Positions 1-12,715 of a stretch of DNA of 64,000 nt are shown here, in pieces (position 1 is the first letter of the stretch; every line of letters starts with the position of its first letter). The stretch covers positions 10,171,433 to 10,235,432 of the forward strand of contig CM026433.1 in assembly GCA_014871385.1 (NCBI GenBank). Direction: 5' to 3'. The notes under the pieces are model-generated. The model had not been told where the DNA came from, searched no databases, and saw only the letters and a list, made by a program, of their open reading frames with translations. This stretch comes from Ceratodon purpureus. Its lineage: Eukaryota; Streptophyta; Bryopsida; Pseudoditrichales; Ditrichaceae. Both the position numbers and the translations under genes were made by a program.

Positions 1-1675
1 GCTACATTTCTTTCTTCAAATGAAAGAAATAGAAGTTGGTTGTTTTTTTGAATTAGTGGTATTGTATCCTTTTACATTAGCTCTTCCATCAATAGAATTA
101 AATGAAAACATGAGAAGTACGGGTACCTATCACTTCAATGATTTATTTATTTTTTTTGAAAATTTTAATGAAGATAGATATTTGAAAGAAATTTCAAACA
201 GAACAAACCTCATCAATTTTTGATAAATATTGAGAAAGTTATGATGTTTTAAATTTTTAGGTTTTAATTTTTTTTAGGTTTAAAATTTTTAAGCTCAAAA
301 TAGGGTAGTAAGAGTAGGACTAAATAAATATTCAAATCATTTTTTCAAAAAAAATTACAAATAGAATTACATTGTTTAAGTTTTTATGAATACAAAAAGC
401 TTTGATTCATTGCATTCTGATAAGTCAAGCAAATGATACACAAAGCCATATTTTGTGGATACTTACAAAAATTCCAAACAAAAAAGCTTCGAAGTTTCAT
501 CTTAAATTCAATTTCAACAATTCAAAGAAAAGTAGAAGTTAAAGGTTACAATTGATTCCCACAACATTTCTGTCATTTAAAAGAAATTATTTTATTTTAT
601 GTCAACATACTTAGTAAATTAAGTTTTACTATTGTTTTACACCTCTATCTATCTTATAATTTTTTGGAAGGTGAGTATTGAGATTTGTTCTTTTGAATTT
701 ATTTTTAGCAAATTATCAGTTCATTTACTTATTATAATACCAATTTTCTCAATTGAAAACATATAGCCATATTTTTTTTAAATTAAAGAAAATTAAATTT
801 TTAGCTTTTAGAAGGATTAAAAAAACTTGTTCTTAAAGTTTAGCGGTCAAGATCTTACAATCCATCTTGCTTCTAATTCTAAACTTTAAAAAAGGGATTT
901 TTTACTATATTAATTATAAGATCCTATGCTAGAATTTATCAAAAGGATATTACAATGTTAAAAGAATTAGCTTACTTTACCAAAAGGTATTAAAATTAAT
1001 GATAAGGTATGAGTTCAATCCGCTCCATGAGAGAATATGCGCAATGGCAAGTGCTTCATACATTACCAACAACAGACAATATGATATGGTATGTAGTTTC
1101 ATTTCATTACATAAAATAATTTTAGCATACTAGCTATCCAAAGTCATGTTTATCATATTTAGAGCCATTTCAATGGACCATCCAATCCAATGTTTGGACC
1201 ATGGCTTCATTGTTGTCATAGATGTGTATTTTGAACCAATTCATCATATAATGAAGGTTGCTTATAAAGTAACAAAGATTCATTATAAAAAAAAATAAAA
1301 ATAAAAAATAAAACAAAAAAAAAATTAAAAAAACTTAAATTGATGGTATTAACTTGGGTACATAATTGCTACAATAGCCAAATAATCCTTGATACTTCAT
1401 CTTACATTTCATTTATTAGGTTCATAGAGTCAAAAGTTGATTGAATTTTGTAATACAGAATAATTTCATTATAAATATTCCCAAGGTAAACAACAAAGAG
1501 AAAACCTAACTCATATCATCATCTTCTTCTATACCAATGTGTCATTTACACATTCAAGCTGTAAAATATTTATACGATCTAAGAAACTCAGTAGTACATA
1601 CAAGTACACACATTCTTCAAATTACTCAACTTTTCACTAACAATGCACAATCATGAATCCATGGGTCCCAATGTC
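1..1675. other. AT-rich intergenic stretch, no gene seen
   Basis: This stretch is strongly AT-rich, with many A and T runs and stops in all frames. The only open frames are short and have AT-driven composition. I see no protein motif, RNA gene or bounded mobile element in it. Confidence 0.6.
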
Positions 1676-1679
1676 AGGT

Positions 1680-3300
1680 GAGGTGGTCCAGGGAACACTC
1701 TTAAAACCTCGCCTCTGCATGACCCGGAAGACGTGATTGTAAGTGCCGGAGACAGAGGGAGCTGCAAACAGTTGATGTGATTAAGCAAACTTACTTAACT
1801 CTCAATTGTCCTCTTGCTCTGCAACCGGAGATGACGATGGAGCAACAGTTGCCCAGTGCACGGAACTTCACACCACATTTAATGAACGTTAACTAGATCG
1901 TAATTTATCAGTTAACTAGATTGTAGTTTACAGAACTTCCACAACAATAGTTGGTAGGGAAAAACAATCTTTACAGGAAACTGCTAGTGTAGCATCTTGA
2001 GTAAAAACATTTTGCTGTAATGATAAGTAAAGTTAAGAGTGTAGTACTGGTGATCTATCCTTGGATGTCTCTTTCTGTGTTACAGACTCACTAAGGTGAG
2101 CTTGTTCTGTGATACTGCAAGGTCATAAGTACAGTAATTTAGCCTTGATTCTACATGCTGGAGGCAGAGGACAGGGAAGTGCTGATGTGATTTAGTAAAC
2201 TAACTGTCCCGCTAATTGTATATTCAATGGAGTGACATTCTCCTGGACAAGACTGGATTGACTGGAAACACTTGGGAGAGTTATATCTGGTACCCATTTG
2301 GTGGCTAGTTCTGGAGTTTTACTTGCGTTTGAGGTTACAGTGTAACAGGAATGGTGTACAAATAAGCGGTAATCTGTACTGTGATGCCGCTTTCTGTGCA
2401 GCAGAAAACAAACATAACTTCATTTTGTGATGTGATTAGTGAACTAGATGACCAGTCATTCTGCAGGCGCAGATGGCTAAGGTTATAACAGACGTGGGTC
2501 ATCGTTTCAAGGTACACTCTAACTCTGCAATGCATAATGGTTGCTATTTTGAATTGACATCAGTGGTTTTCCAAAAACTAAGCAGTGGTTGAACCTCTAA
2601 TTTTGATTTAAAGTAGAACATTAATAGAATGGTGTACTAATCAGTTTGATGCAGCTTTCTGTGTCGCAGATCAGAAACGGTAATCTCATTCGACAGTGCG
2701 AGGACATGATGATCAACGAGGAGTACATGAAATTCAGCCTTGAAATTGACACCGATGGCGTGATTCATCGTGCTAGAGAAGGGGAAACTGATGTGGTTAG
2801 CTAACTGATTGTACACTTATTCTGCAGATAGAGCTGGCGATAGAATTGACAAACTTCGCTACAGGATAGAACCGATGTGATTCTACGGTTGTTCGGATTC
2901 TCGGTGAAGGTGGAGTGATCAAATGTCTTGAGGCATTTTTGTCGAAGGGGGGAACAAACTCGTACTCGTCCAGGCAGGTAACATTGGAAAGTCCAGAGCT
3001 CTGTTCACCTGCAATCGCATTCGTCTCGACCAATTTGATGAGGTGATGAGGAAGCAGCTTGGTGTAGGCGCTCGTTCCAAAACTTCATAACTGGCGATTT
3101 GGTTTTATGGAAGCAAACAGGTTAAATAAGTCTTCAATCGAAGAATAATGTTACAGTCCCTGAGCCGCGTAGATTCTTCTTGCGAACGCTTTCGGTGTTG
3201 CAACTTGCACGACAATTGTATCAGAAGGTACGTTCGGGTAGCAACTAAGGATGTCTCTTTCTATGTTTGTGTCGATGACGATACAGATGTAATAACTACA
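1680..3300. repeat. diverged tandem repeat of ~250-400 bp units with exon-like pieces
   Basis: Two landmarks recur. One is a GATGTGATTWAGTAAACTAAC-like block near 1770, 2183, 2427 and 2788. The other is a pyrimidine block of the form CTTTCTGTGT(C)GCAGA near 2065, 2390, 2655 and 3250. The units at 2041-2215 and 2640-2810 align over most of their length, including an identical AGCCTTGA core. The pyrimidine block followed by CAG resembles a splice acceptor, and the sequence after it near 2670-2790 stays open in one frame. Copies are heavily diverged and differ in length. This could be an old repeated-exon gene, a non-coding transcript or a decayed satellite. I cannot assign a product. Confidence 0.5.
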
Positions 3301-6300
3301 AAACCCGGTTGATGCATTGAAGTGCTACAGATGGTTAATTAATGGATGCAGTGTTGTCATCTTCTGCGGAAAAAATTGCTATCAAATGTGAATGGACAAC
3401 AAAATCTGATATATCTTCCAGAGGACGGTAAGAATATTTGTCGGCTCGTGACCGCAGGTAGGTCTCATCATATCAGTGTTACAATAAGTGAGTGGAAGTG
3501 CGCTGGCGCTCTCGAGGACGGCATAACTTACACAGGCATTCTAGACGTATGAGCATCTGGACCTTGCAATTGAAGTAAAGACTCCAACATTTACTGTATT
3601 CCAGGATAGCTTTGATTCGAAGCAAGATCTACTTTGTACCTTGCAAGCCCCAAAAGCTGTCGAATAGGCCGGCAATCCCAATGTATCTCCCTGCTCCTCA
3701 TATGCAGGGTTTGCAGGACACCTGAAAAGGAATGTGATTTTGACTAAGTTAACCCTATGGTACGATTTCCTTTGAAAAGCTGCAGACTCCTCACTGCCAC
3801 AGAGAATGACTGCCGCACGGATGTTCCCCGCATAGCTCTCAGTTCCAACTTCCAAGTACCTATTGTAGCGACTAGCTCGTGGAATACGGTACTGCCTAAC
3901 AAATTTCCTTCAAATTTTTGATTACTACCATGTGTTGACGTGAAGTGAAGTGCACACCACATACAACAATGGCAACTAAGTTGCGCTCTAACCCAAGCGA
4001 AGCTCATAAGGTTAATCTTCTTATGTCTTTATCTAGTTGCACATTGTCCCTCAATTTGGAGAAAAACTAATCTATCTGGAAGCATGTCTGCAGGTGGTAT
4101 ACAGCATATGACTTCGTCAGATTAGAGTTTAGTGGAGGTACAGACGATTCAGCTCCTTCGTTAGCCGTAATCCTACTGGTCGCACAGCTTACGTACGGCG
4201 ATGACCAAGCAACATCGGGGGACGGTCCCAGCGCAGAACAATCCAGTACCTGAAATCTCGAAGAGGAATTTTTCCGCTCGAAACAGAGCATCGTCATGTA
4301 GACTCTGCTTGCACACGGATTACTACTCCCTTGTCGAATGGGATTCACCAGCTCCTTCCAATTTCGCCTAGTACGTATTCACTCGTAGAGATACGTCATG
4401 GCGGATAACCAACAACTTCACCTCAACAGTAAGGAGCCTGCAACCCATTATCCGAGTGCCATATTACTGATTAGCGGATCATAATTAATACGAGTTTAAG
4501 CTGATCTTCCTGTTGCACTTGGAATGAGGAGTCGGTGTAATTCCACCTGATTATTCAATAATTAAGCCTCACCGTGAGACATGGCACGTTGCAGGCACGT
4601 AGATAAAATGACAGATTAATGAGTGCTACTTCCAGGCTACTGTCGTAACTCCAACAACATCACTGCAACTAAGATGAGCTTCTTCTTCACTAATTGAAGT
4701 TCCACCCATCTCCTTCTTTGCAGTGACTTTTATTACAAAGTTGAACGCCTTTGTAGTTGAAGCTGGGTACGGTACTAGTATGCTAGAAAGCAGTCCTTGC
4801 AGAAAAACAGAGAAACAGACATAGAAATGGAGCAAATTCGCTCTAATAAACGCTGCTAATTTTCCATCTAAGTTTGCGGAGAGAACTGTTTCAATCGGAA
4901 AGAATTTTGAAGAATTTGAAGAGTTTGTACATGCCTTCGAGGTGACTTTAAGGACTTCGAGAAACGGGAGCCTACTGTTAAGAGGATGGGTGTCCGTCGT
5001 GAGGAACAGTGTTTTTAAAGGATATTTAAGAGTATTTGAAAGAATTGTTTAGAGGTATTTATGATTTACTTTTCTGGCACCGCTATTTTCAGCAAATACA
5101 GCAGCAGTGGTGGTCTCGGGCACTGACAAAGTGGTTGACAAAATGTGGGACACTAAAGTTGTGCCCTTCTCCAGCTGACAAACATGCCATGAAATCCCTG
5201 TCAGGCAGGTGCATGTTGGAGTTCGCGCCACCGTACGTCACCCTTTCGTCAGGTAGCTCTGGAAGTTTCTCTCGCTTGAATGGTCTTCGAAGTTGTTCCC
5301 TTCAACTTGCAAGCAGCTGGCATGATCCCCGAATTCCTTTCGTCTCACTTTGCACCTCTTTTCACCATGGTAGCATATAGCCTTACCAATGACACTAGGC
5401 TATAATTTTCGTCAGGCTTCGACATCTGCTTCTGAAAAATCTGAAAAGGAAATGTATTTACTAGACTGGAGCCCTTATTAAGAAATTCCATCTCTGTCAA
5501 GCTGCCCTTTCTGTTGTTCACAGACATGTACAGGAGTGAGCAGAATGCCGAACGTAGGAGTAAGATCTTCTGCTAGAAATTGAAGTGGGTGCTTGTCAGA
5601 TCAAGTGGCTTTCTGCCCCCACTCAGACAAATATTTTTTCATGCTCCTGGAGGGGTGCTGTTGCTGGAAGGCACTGCCCATGTACGTGCCAGTCTTCAGA
5701 TCTATCCATCTCCGCTCTATAATGTGATGCGTACATTATACTGTCCTATATAGACGCTGCTACCCTTATTCTAATGTTTTGTGTGCAACTTGTTTCCGAC
5801 CTGGAAGAATGTGAAGCTGGCCCTCTATACAGAGTGTATTAAGTTGGAGAGCCTTCCTGCTGCACATGCGTTGGAAGAATGTTTTCACTAGAAAGCAATG
5901 ATACCCTAATGATGCATGGCAGCTGGCTGTCCCACACGACTTGGAACATGGCGTACTACTTTCTCCAATCTAGTGGGCATCGGCATCACCTCATTTATGA
6001 TCAATTGAGACTCGAAATTCTAGTTGAGCAGGACCTTCTCTTGGTGTCCTACTCTCGCGGTACATCCAGGCTTTCTCATGAAGTCATGGTTAGGTAAATA
6101 GTCTGCATTCTCTAGCTTCCATAAGAAAATTACTTCAACAGAATCAACAATATCGCCTTTGCAAAGTCTGTTTCGTACAATGATACATATTGTCAGCTAG
6201 AAAAGGTGTAGGTCCAGTCCAGAAATGGCTCTGGAACTGATTACAAATTAACAACCACAGCAATATCAAGTAGAAAAAATTGGAGAGGGGGGAGAAAAAT

Positions 6301-7750
6301 TGAAGAGGGGGAAAAAGGAAGAAGTATTAAATATTTGAAGTCACGGGGAACAGAGAGAAAAACAGTGTTAAGAATTAAGTTAAATATAGCTTAAAAGCAA
6401 GCATAAATCAAGGAAAAGAGAATGCGATTGGGAGGCGCGGGCCAGGGCGAGTCAGAAAGCAACCCAAAAATAATGAATGAGGCATCGAATAATGAGAGTG
6501 GAATATAGTAGAATATTACTAGCTAAAGAGCCCGAATGATGCTTCGGGCAGGTGAAACAATTCGAATGCAAGCAATGAGATTCCTTCCAGATCGGATTCT
6601 AGGTCTTTTTCTGAACTTGCTAGAATCAAAGATCACACTTCTAGTCTTCCACAATCCTGCCCTGATCTTTCCGGGAGAATTATTCAGAGAATCAGATGGA
6701 TGAGCATTTGGAGAGTTGCGGAAATTGGCAGTTCAATCATGTAGAGACTACAAAATTTGGAGGACTGCGTCATGTTTTGGGTGGTGTTCTACATTTTAGA
6801 CTGACGTTTAGTTGGATATAATCAGTACTAATCCATTATTTAATGTGTAGTATCACCGTACCTGCACAGAGCATATTGCTAAAATGGTACAAGTTTGGAA
6901 ATAGCAACCAATACGATAGTTAACTGAGTGGCTATATTTGCGATACCACCTATTATCAACACGAGATGCTGCATTGGATGTTTTATTGCAATTTCTTGTC
7001 AAGTTCCTCGTTGTAATTGAGGTCTGGACGGAGGAATTTCACCCTCATATTCTTTCCCAGAATAACCGGTAGTAAATTCGGTCATCATGATCGATTTATG
7101 AAAGTTTATCCAGTCTGTTAAACTAGTATTTTCAAGTCGTTCATTTAGTTTCTTTGCTGGTGCTCTTTGATTACATTAGCACATTTAAACGAAACTACCC
7201 TTGCATTGGCGTAACGTAACTTGAGTTGGTACACGGGAATTTGTGGTATCTGCTTGAGGCCAGATTGCATATTCACTGTCGAAGAAACAAACCGGTTTTG
7301 CATTTGAGAAGGTAAATGTGAAGGACCACAAGTGCATCGGATAACTTACCATTTACAAGTTCGACTCACTACAACGGCTTGATACTTCCACAGTTATAAA
7401 CCTGAGCCTGCCAGTGTTGTGTCAGCGCTAGCAGTGCATGCCATGAAGAATGTGAATGGTAAAAATCCGATTCCTCTGCACGACTGTAACAAGATAACTT
7501 AGAATCAATTCTACAGTGTGTCCACTTTCACCGCCCCATAATCAAACTAGTGCCAGAAGTGCACACCTCCACCTTTTCCAATTACCAAAAGCAGTCCATC
7601 CTGAATGATTCATACTATATTGTCGTGATCCGTGCTCATGTTGCTTAAATCCTACACTTGACTACTCACTGCAGTGGAGCTGCAACATCGACAATGACTC
7701 ATCTTTACTCACCTAATGATGGCTCTCGAACACCTTAAATTCAACCGGAA
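3301..7750. other. intergenic, no supported gene
   Basis: Base composition is mixed and less AT-rich than the left edge. Open frames such as those near 3541-3855, 5036-5380 and 5879-6097 are short, lack recognisable motifs, and have no matching splice-linked neighbours. The region may hold untranslated or long non-coding transcript sequence, but nothing in it can be called. Confidence 0.45.
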
Positions 7751-9532
7751 AAAACTGGGCTCAGAGACAAACATATTTTCGTCTCAGTAATCCATCCTTC
7801 AAGCTTCCCACTCCTTTTGAAAGGGAGCCGGGAAAGAGAAGCATTCATCGCCTGCTTTCCAGGATCAGCCTGGTTGGTGCCGCTGCTTCACACTGGTCGA
7901 TCATTGCCAACGAAGGGCAGCTCCCAACCATTCCCTCCATCGATCAAGGAAGGGACGATTGGTAACTCAACTGGTAGGGCCAAGGTGCCTGGTGCTCCAG
8001 GTGCAGGTCAATCTGGTGTCAGGAACGGAGGGAGGGGGGCGGGGATAAATCTGGAAGAGAAGAAGCATGGAAAGAGGAAACGGTGGTGCGGGTGTGGGCT
8101 GCGATGGTGGGGTCCTCGCCATGACAAAGTTCCTGTCCGAGCGGAGTACATGCCCAACATGACCAATATTCGGAAACGGAGACGAAGAACACTGGAAGAA
8201 CGCATCGTCCGGTGCCTTGTCCCTGTCGCCGCAACGCAGGTACTCCAGCTAGGGAGGTTCCTTGCACGTTTTCTCCAACCATCATTCTGTTGCAGGAGCC
8301 AAGCGGGGGGGCGAATATCCTTACCTGCTTGAAATCATAGGGAACGTCGCCGCGTAAGTTGTTGGTATGCGAAACGTATGGTCTTGAAGAAATTTGGTTA
8401 TCGGTTCTCGGCGCTTCAGTTCTGTCAATGGTGCTGTGCGTTACAAGAACGCAGGATGGGATTCGCAAGGAGGATTCAGTTTTGGGATGTCGCTAGAGTC
8501 ACTTGTGCTGTGGATATTCCACGAGTACGTTGATGAAGAGATCATTTTGGGGCGATGCTTTCGTGCACTTGATGGGGTTTGCGGAATTAGAGGCCCAAGC
8601 CGTGTGGGAGGTTGACGTTTACGAGCTTTGCGTTGTCCAGTCACACGTACAGGTTTGAACCAGAGTAGAGATAGGGTCACTGCCAAGGGTATTAAGCTGA
8701 TTTGTAACTTAGTGCACAGTCGTCGCAGCTCAAAGCCACTCGAGCACAGGTCTTCCAGAATGCAAATAGCCGTGTTCTCTCCCTTGCACCTTGGAAGTAG
8801 TCGCAGACATTCAGACCGCGATTCTGGTTGCACAAGTATAGTGTAAATATTTGAGCGAAGCAATCCTTACGAAGCTTTAGCTAGATACATTCAGAAAAGC
8901 ACAACGGAAACATCCCTAGCGCCTGCTGTCGGCCGGCCGTTTCTTGCAGTGCACGGCGCTAGTTTATCGCCGCTCTTGGATAGATAGATAGAACGGGGTC
9001 TTCAAAGTGACGAGCCGGCAACCGATCTGGACCTGGTCGTCGTTTCGTCTCAATCTTCACCGAGGAGTCTGCTCGTGGTGTGTATATGATAGCGGGTGCC
9101 TGGTTTGACTGGAGCAGGTGTAGAATAGTGTGGTGAAGCGATTCTTTTGCGAGATGCCGCGGGGTTTGGCCACCGACTTCGGCCATGCAACCAAAAATAG
9201 ATTCTCAGTTTCAGACAAGCCATGATTATTTAGTCTTCCCAACTTGCGTTGCATGCGAGCTCTATTTATAACCCCTCGGTATCCATGCCCACTTCGTGTC
9301 TGCAAGGATTCTTACTTCGTTTTCAAGAATATTCAATACCCCAGCTTACATTGATTAGAATTTAAACCCCAGTGATAGCAATCTTATAGTCACTCGATCA
9401 TCACCTTGCACTTCAACTTTCTGAAGAGGAAGTCCTTGCTTAAGAGGAGGCGAAGCCAGACAAGTGAACATTGAATCTTGTTTATCAACATCTGGATATC
9501 ACCAATCATTACCTGAAGGAAGGTACTGCTGC
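7751..9532 (+). promoter_or_regulatory. GC-richer upstream and leader region of the first GARP gene
   Basis: The sequence is clearly more GC-rich than the flanks, especially 7900-8150 and 8900-9050. It carries several overlapping open frames on both strands, which is what GC-rich non-coding DNA gives. It lies directly upstream of the plus-strand GARP gene, so the simplest reading is promoter plus long 5' untranslated region. No TATA box or transcription start can be fixed from sequence alone. A short TAGA/GATA run is present at 8980-8992. Confidence 0.35.
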
Positions 9533-12500
9533 ATGCTGCGAGAGCGCATGGAGTTTCTCGGGAGACAGAGTCTAAACGACGTTTGCGACGACGGTGAACG
9601 AGACGAAGGTGGCACTGGAGGTGGCCCTGGAAGAGATGGTAGAGACGGAGATGGAGGCTCAGAATCGGAGGAGTTCTCGTCGGAGAGTAACACCACGTCC
9701 ACCACGAACAACGGCCAGGATGGAGTTGGGAATCGCGCGGCTAGGAAGCTGGGCAGCCGAGGCAAGGTGCGGCAGTATGTGCGGTCGCGGTTGCCAAGGT
9801 TGCGGTGGACGCAGGACTTGCATCACTGCTTCGTGCTGGCCGTTGAGCGACTCGGAGGCCAAGAGAGTAAGTACATGCCAGCCACCTCGCTGATCAGACA
9901 AGGGTTTTCTGTCATTATGCAGGAATTTTCTCGTAGCAAACTGGGTGTCAGATGTTCAACGCCCCAAGCCAACATTCATCACCTCACGACATAGTGTAAA
10001 CTTCAATGATTCTAATGTAAAATTTAATTTTCTGAAGGTGACTGTGTTTTGACTCGGTTGTGTGATCAGCTCACTGGAATCTAATAATCACTAACAAGTA
10101 CAAATTAGTTTTGAAATTAGCTGACCAACTGGTACCAGCGAGGCTTAGAATACTTCAAAATGCTTGATGAGGAAACTCTATGAAAAGCTATGATTAAATC
10201 CATCGAAAGGTTAGACGTTTGTTAGTGGGGAGCTCATTGGTTAATCCAATGCTACGTCGATGCTGTAATCTGCACGTTAGTTTTTCACCTGCCTCCGAGC
10301 ATCGAGCGCTATCTAGACACAACTAGCTTAAGATTACCGCAACTGTGTCCTTTTTGATCTCTTTTGTCAGTTGGATTCGTAGACCCTTGTTTGGACTGAA
10401 GCTAGCATTAATAACGGGGCTTTAACTTTGCCACCCATTGGATTGAGGGATGAATCGTGGCCTAACATCGCAGCATATGTCCCGAACTAGGTCGCCGATA
10501 GCATGCAGGAAAGACCTGGAACCCGCAAGTGGATTCTACCGCTTGCCAACTGTAAGGAATTAATGAAGTTGTGCTTTTTTAGGCTTGGTGTCTCATGTGG
10601 TGTCGTAATGAATGAGTGGATATTTACGTACACTTACAATCTGCTGATGTTTCTACCCTTTGTGTGGATGTATCGACAGAAGCGACACCGAAGATGGTTC
10701 TGCAGCTCATGGATGTGAAGGGCCTCACTATCGCTCACGTGAAAAGCCACCTCCAGGTTTGTACTCCACTGCCTGATTACCTTTTATGAAGGCATATATT
10801 ACACGCATTGTAAGTTTTACGCTGTTTCAAATGCCTTCAAGGGTCATGTCGCCTACCATTGATGAAATGGACCCCGACCCGATTGTGCAGATGTACCGCA
10901 GCATGAAAAACGACGAAACTTCTCAAACTGGTAGGTTTGCTGCTGCCGGATTATCTGCTTTACTGTGGTACTGTTTAGTAGTAACTAGTGGTTATGAAAT
11001 GATTTGCTGCATCGGTATGCTCAATTTGAACTGTACCTCTTAATCGCCGAGTTGGGTGTATATTCTATAGCTAGTACTTCAATTCGTTGTATGCAATTAG
11101 ACGGGTGATTAGTGCTCTTTGATGTAACTCTTCGGACTACTGGAACTCATGTTGTAGTTTTAGTTCTCTTCGTGATGATGAATAACTCATGTTCTAGTTT
11201 CAGTTTCGTTCAGCTTTATCGAACAATCAGTGATGAACATTCTTAAACATGGACCCAGATTCTGCAGCTAAAGTCTTTGATTGGTATTGTATAATAAACT
11301 AACATATGTCCGGGCCTTCATCGTTGAATCAGATCTTAGCTACTGGCGTGGAGGACATTTGCAACACCACAGCAATATTTGGCTTCAAACTGCCGCTGAG
11401 CTCAGGAAAAGCGCCCAACTCCTAGACCTGCCAACCGAAAAGCACAGCGGCATCAGTTCCGCCAAGCAGCAACTGGAAACAGAATGGGAGATGTGCAGAC
11501 GTGAATACGATGCCCGAATTGCGCTCATGATGCTCATGGAGGGCCAGAACAGCAACTCCTCCGCCACCTCCCCAACGCCCACAGTGGAGTCCCGCCATCC
11601 TGCCCAGCTCATGAAGCTCCTTGATGGCGCTGGTCGTCCTGGGATGCCACCAGCTCCAACCACACGCAGCCTCAACGAAGCCGGTTGGAATATCTTCTCA
11701 GAAGTGGACCCAAAGATCAAGCCACAGGTCAGCTTGAGAATATTTTTTTAAAAGTTCAGGTTAATTCAATGCTCAGTGTTAATGATTATAGGATTTAAGA
11801 CGGAGACCACATTTGAAGGGCTAATTATGTCAATAGGCTGACATGCTTTGAAGGAACTCGACAAAAGCATAGCGTTCTATTTTTCTGGCCTTTAAATATA
11901 TTCTGTACTAGCTAGACTGAAGGTGGTTCAGAATCCATTTATTAACTGGACCTGTTTCTGTAATGCGTTGAATTGGAGAATGTTTATGTTTTTTTTAATT
12001 GATTTCTTGTATTGATTGAAGATTATTCAATAAATTTCGATCCTCTGATCGGAGTGAGGATTTGATCATGTGCAGGTCAAAGCGCAGGAGGATCGTTTGG
12101 GGAACCAGTTTAATTTCGGATCCGCTTCCAGACCTATGGACAGAACCACCAGCTTCGCCAACATTTACGACCGTTTCCAAAGCAACGTGATGGACGAGCG
12201 AGAACATCATGAGTTCTTCAGAGACTCCTCCCACCTTGTCCAACGACCCACATTGCATCGTCCAGAGCCGGGACGAGGGATCTACAGCTATGAGCATGAC
12301 GCGGAGCGCAACAGGAAGAAAGATAATCCAAACTTAACAGGGACTGCAGATGTATCCGGTTCCCTCTTCCTCATGTCCCATCCTCACTCTTGGCCAGGCA
12401 GCTGTACAACCCCAAGTCAAAAGAACCTGATACATAATCTTCGTGGTACAGGGCAGCAGGGCAATCACAATGTGCATTTTGTTGACTTCTTGTCATCACC

Positions 12501-12663
12501 TCAGAGTAGATTAAATGATATGCCAGGGGATGGCATTAAGCTGGATTTGACTATGTCCACTGGAACAGCTAGTTCCGAGCCGCTAGAGGATCAAGAGATT
12601 AAAATATCAGAGAGATCGGTTGATCTGGACCTTACTTTAGATCTTACAATGTCCACAAGTTGA
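9533..12663 (+). CDS. GARP (G2-like, MYB-related) transcription factor with C-terminal EAR-type motif
   Basis: Nuclear DNA-binding protein, deduced length 477 aa. Coding exons are 9533-9866, 10680-10756, 10891-10930, 11333-11727 and 12076-12663, all with GT-AG introns and continuous phase. The start is the first in-frame ATG; another lies at 9548. Residues 1-75 are acidic and Gly/Ser-rich. Residues 79-140 form the GARP single-MYB domain: PRLRW opens the first helix, and LGGQEKATPK and the recognition helix AHVKSHLQMYR follow across the first two introns. The middle exon is helical and polar. The tail carries LDLTM and ends in LDLTLDL (about residues 466-472), an LxLxL EAR motif that in plants recruits TOPLESS-type co-repressors. 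This suggests a repressor. The domain is closest in memory to the Arabidopsis At2g38300/At2g40260 class, whose targets are not known to me. A related gene lies tail to tail at 18.8-21.6 kb. Confidence 0.88.
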
Positions 12664-12709
12664 CAGGAATTAATCAAAGTGTAGAGGTATTGGTCGATAG
12701 AATTTATTA

Positions 12710-12715
12710 AATAAA
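12710..12715 (+). terminator. candidate poly(A) signal AATAAA
   Basis: A canonical AATAAA lies 47 bases after the stop codon of the first GARP gene, in an AT-rich 3' region. Plant poly(A) signals are loose, so this is only a candidate. Confidence 0.35.

Noticed and set aside
7817-8332. 171-codon open frame upstream of the first GARP gene
   Set aside because: It has no ATG start at its head, no motif, and overlaps equally long frames on the other strand; this is typical of GC-rich non-coding DNA.
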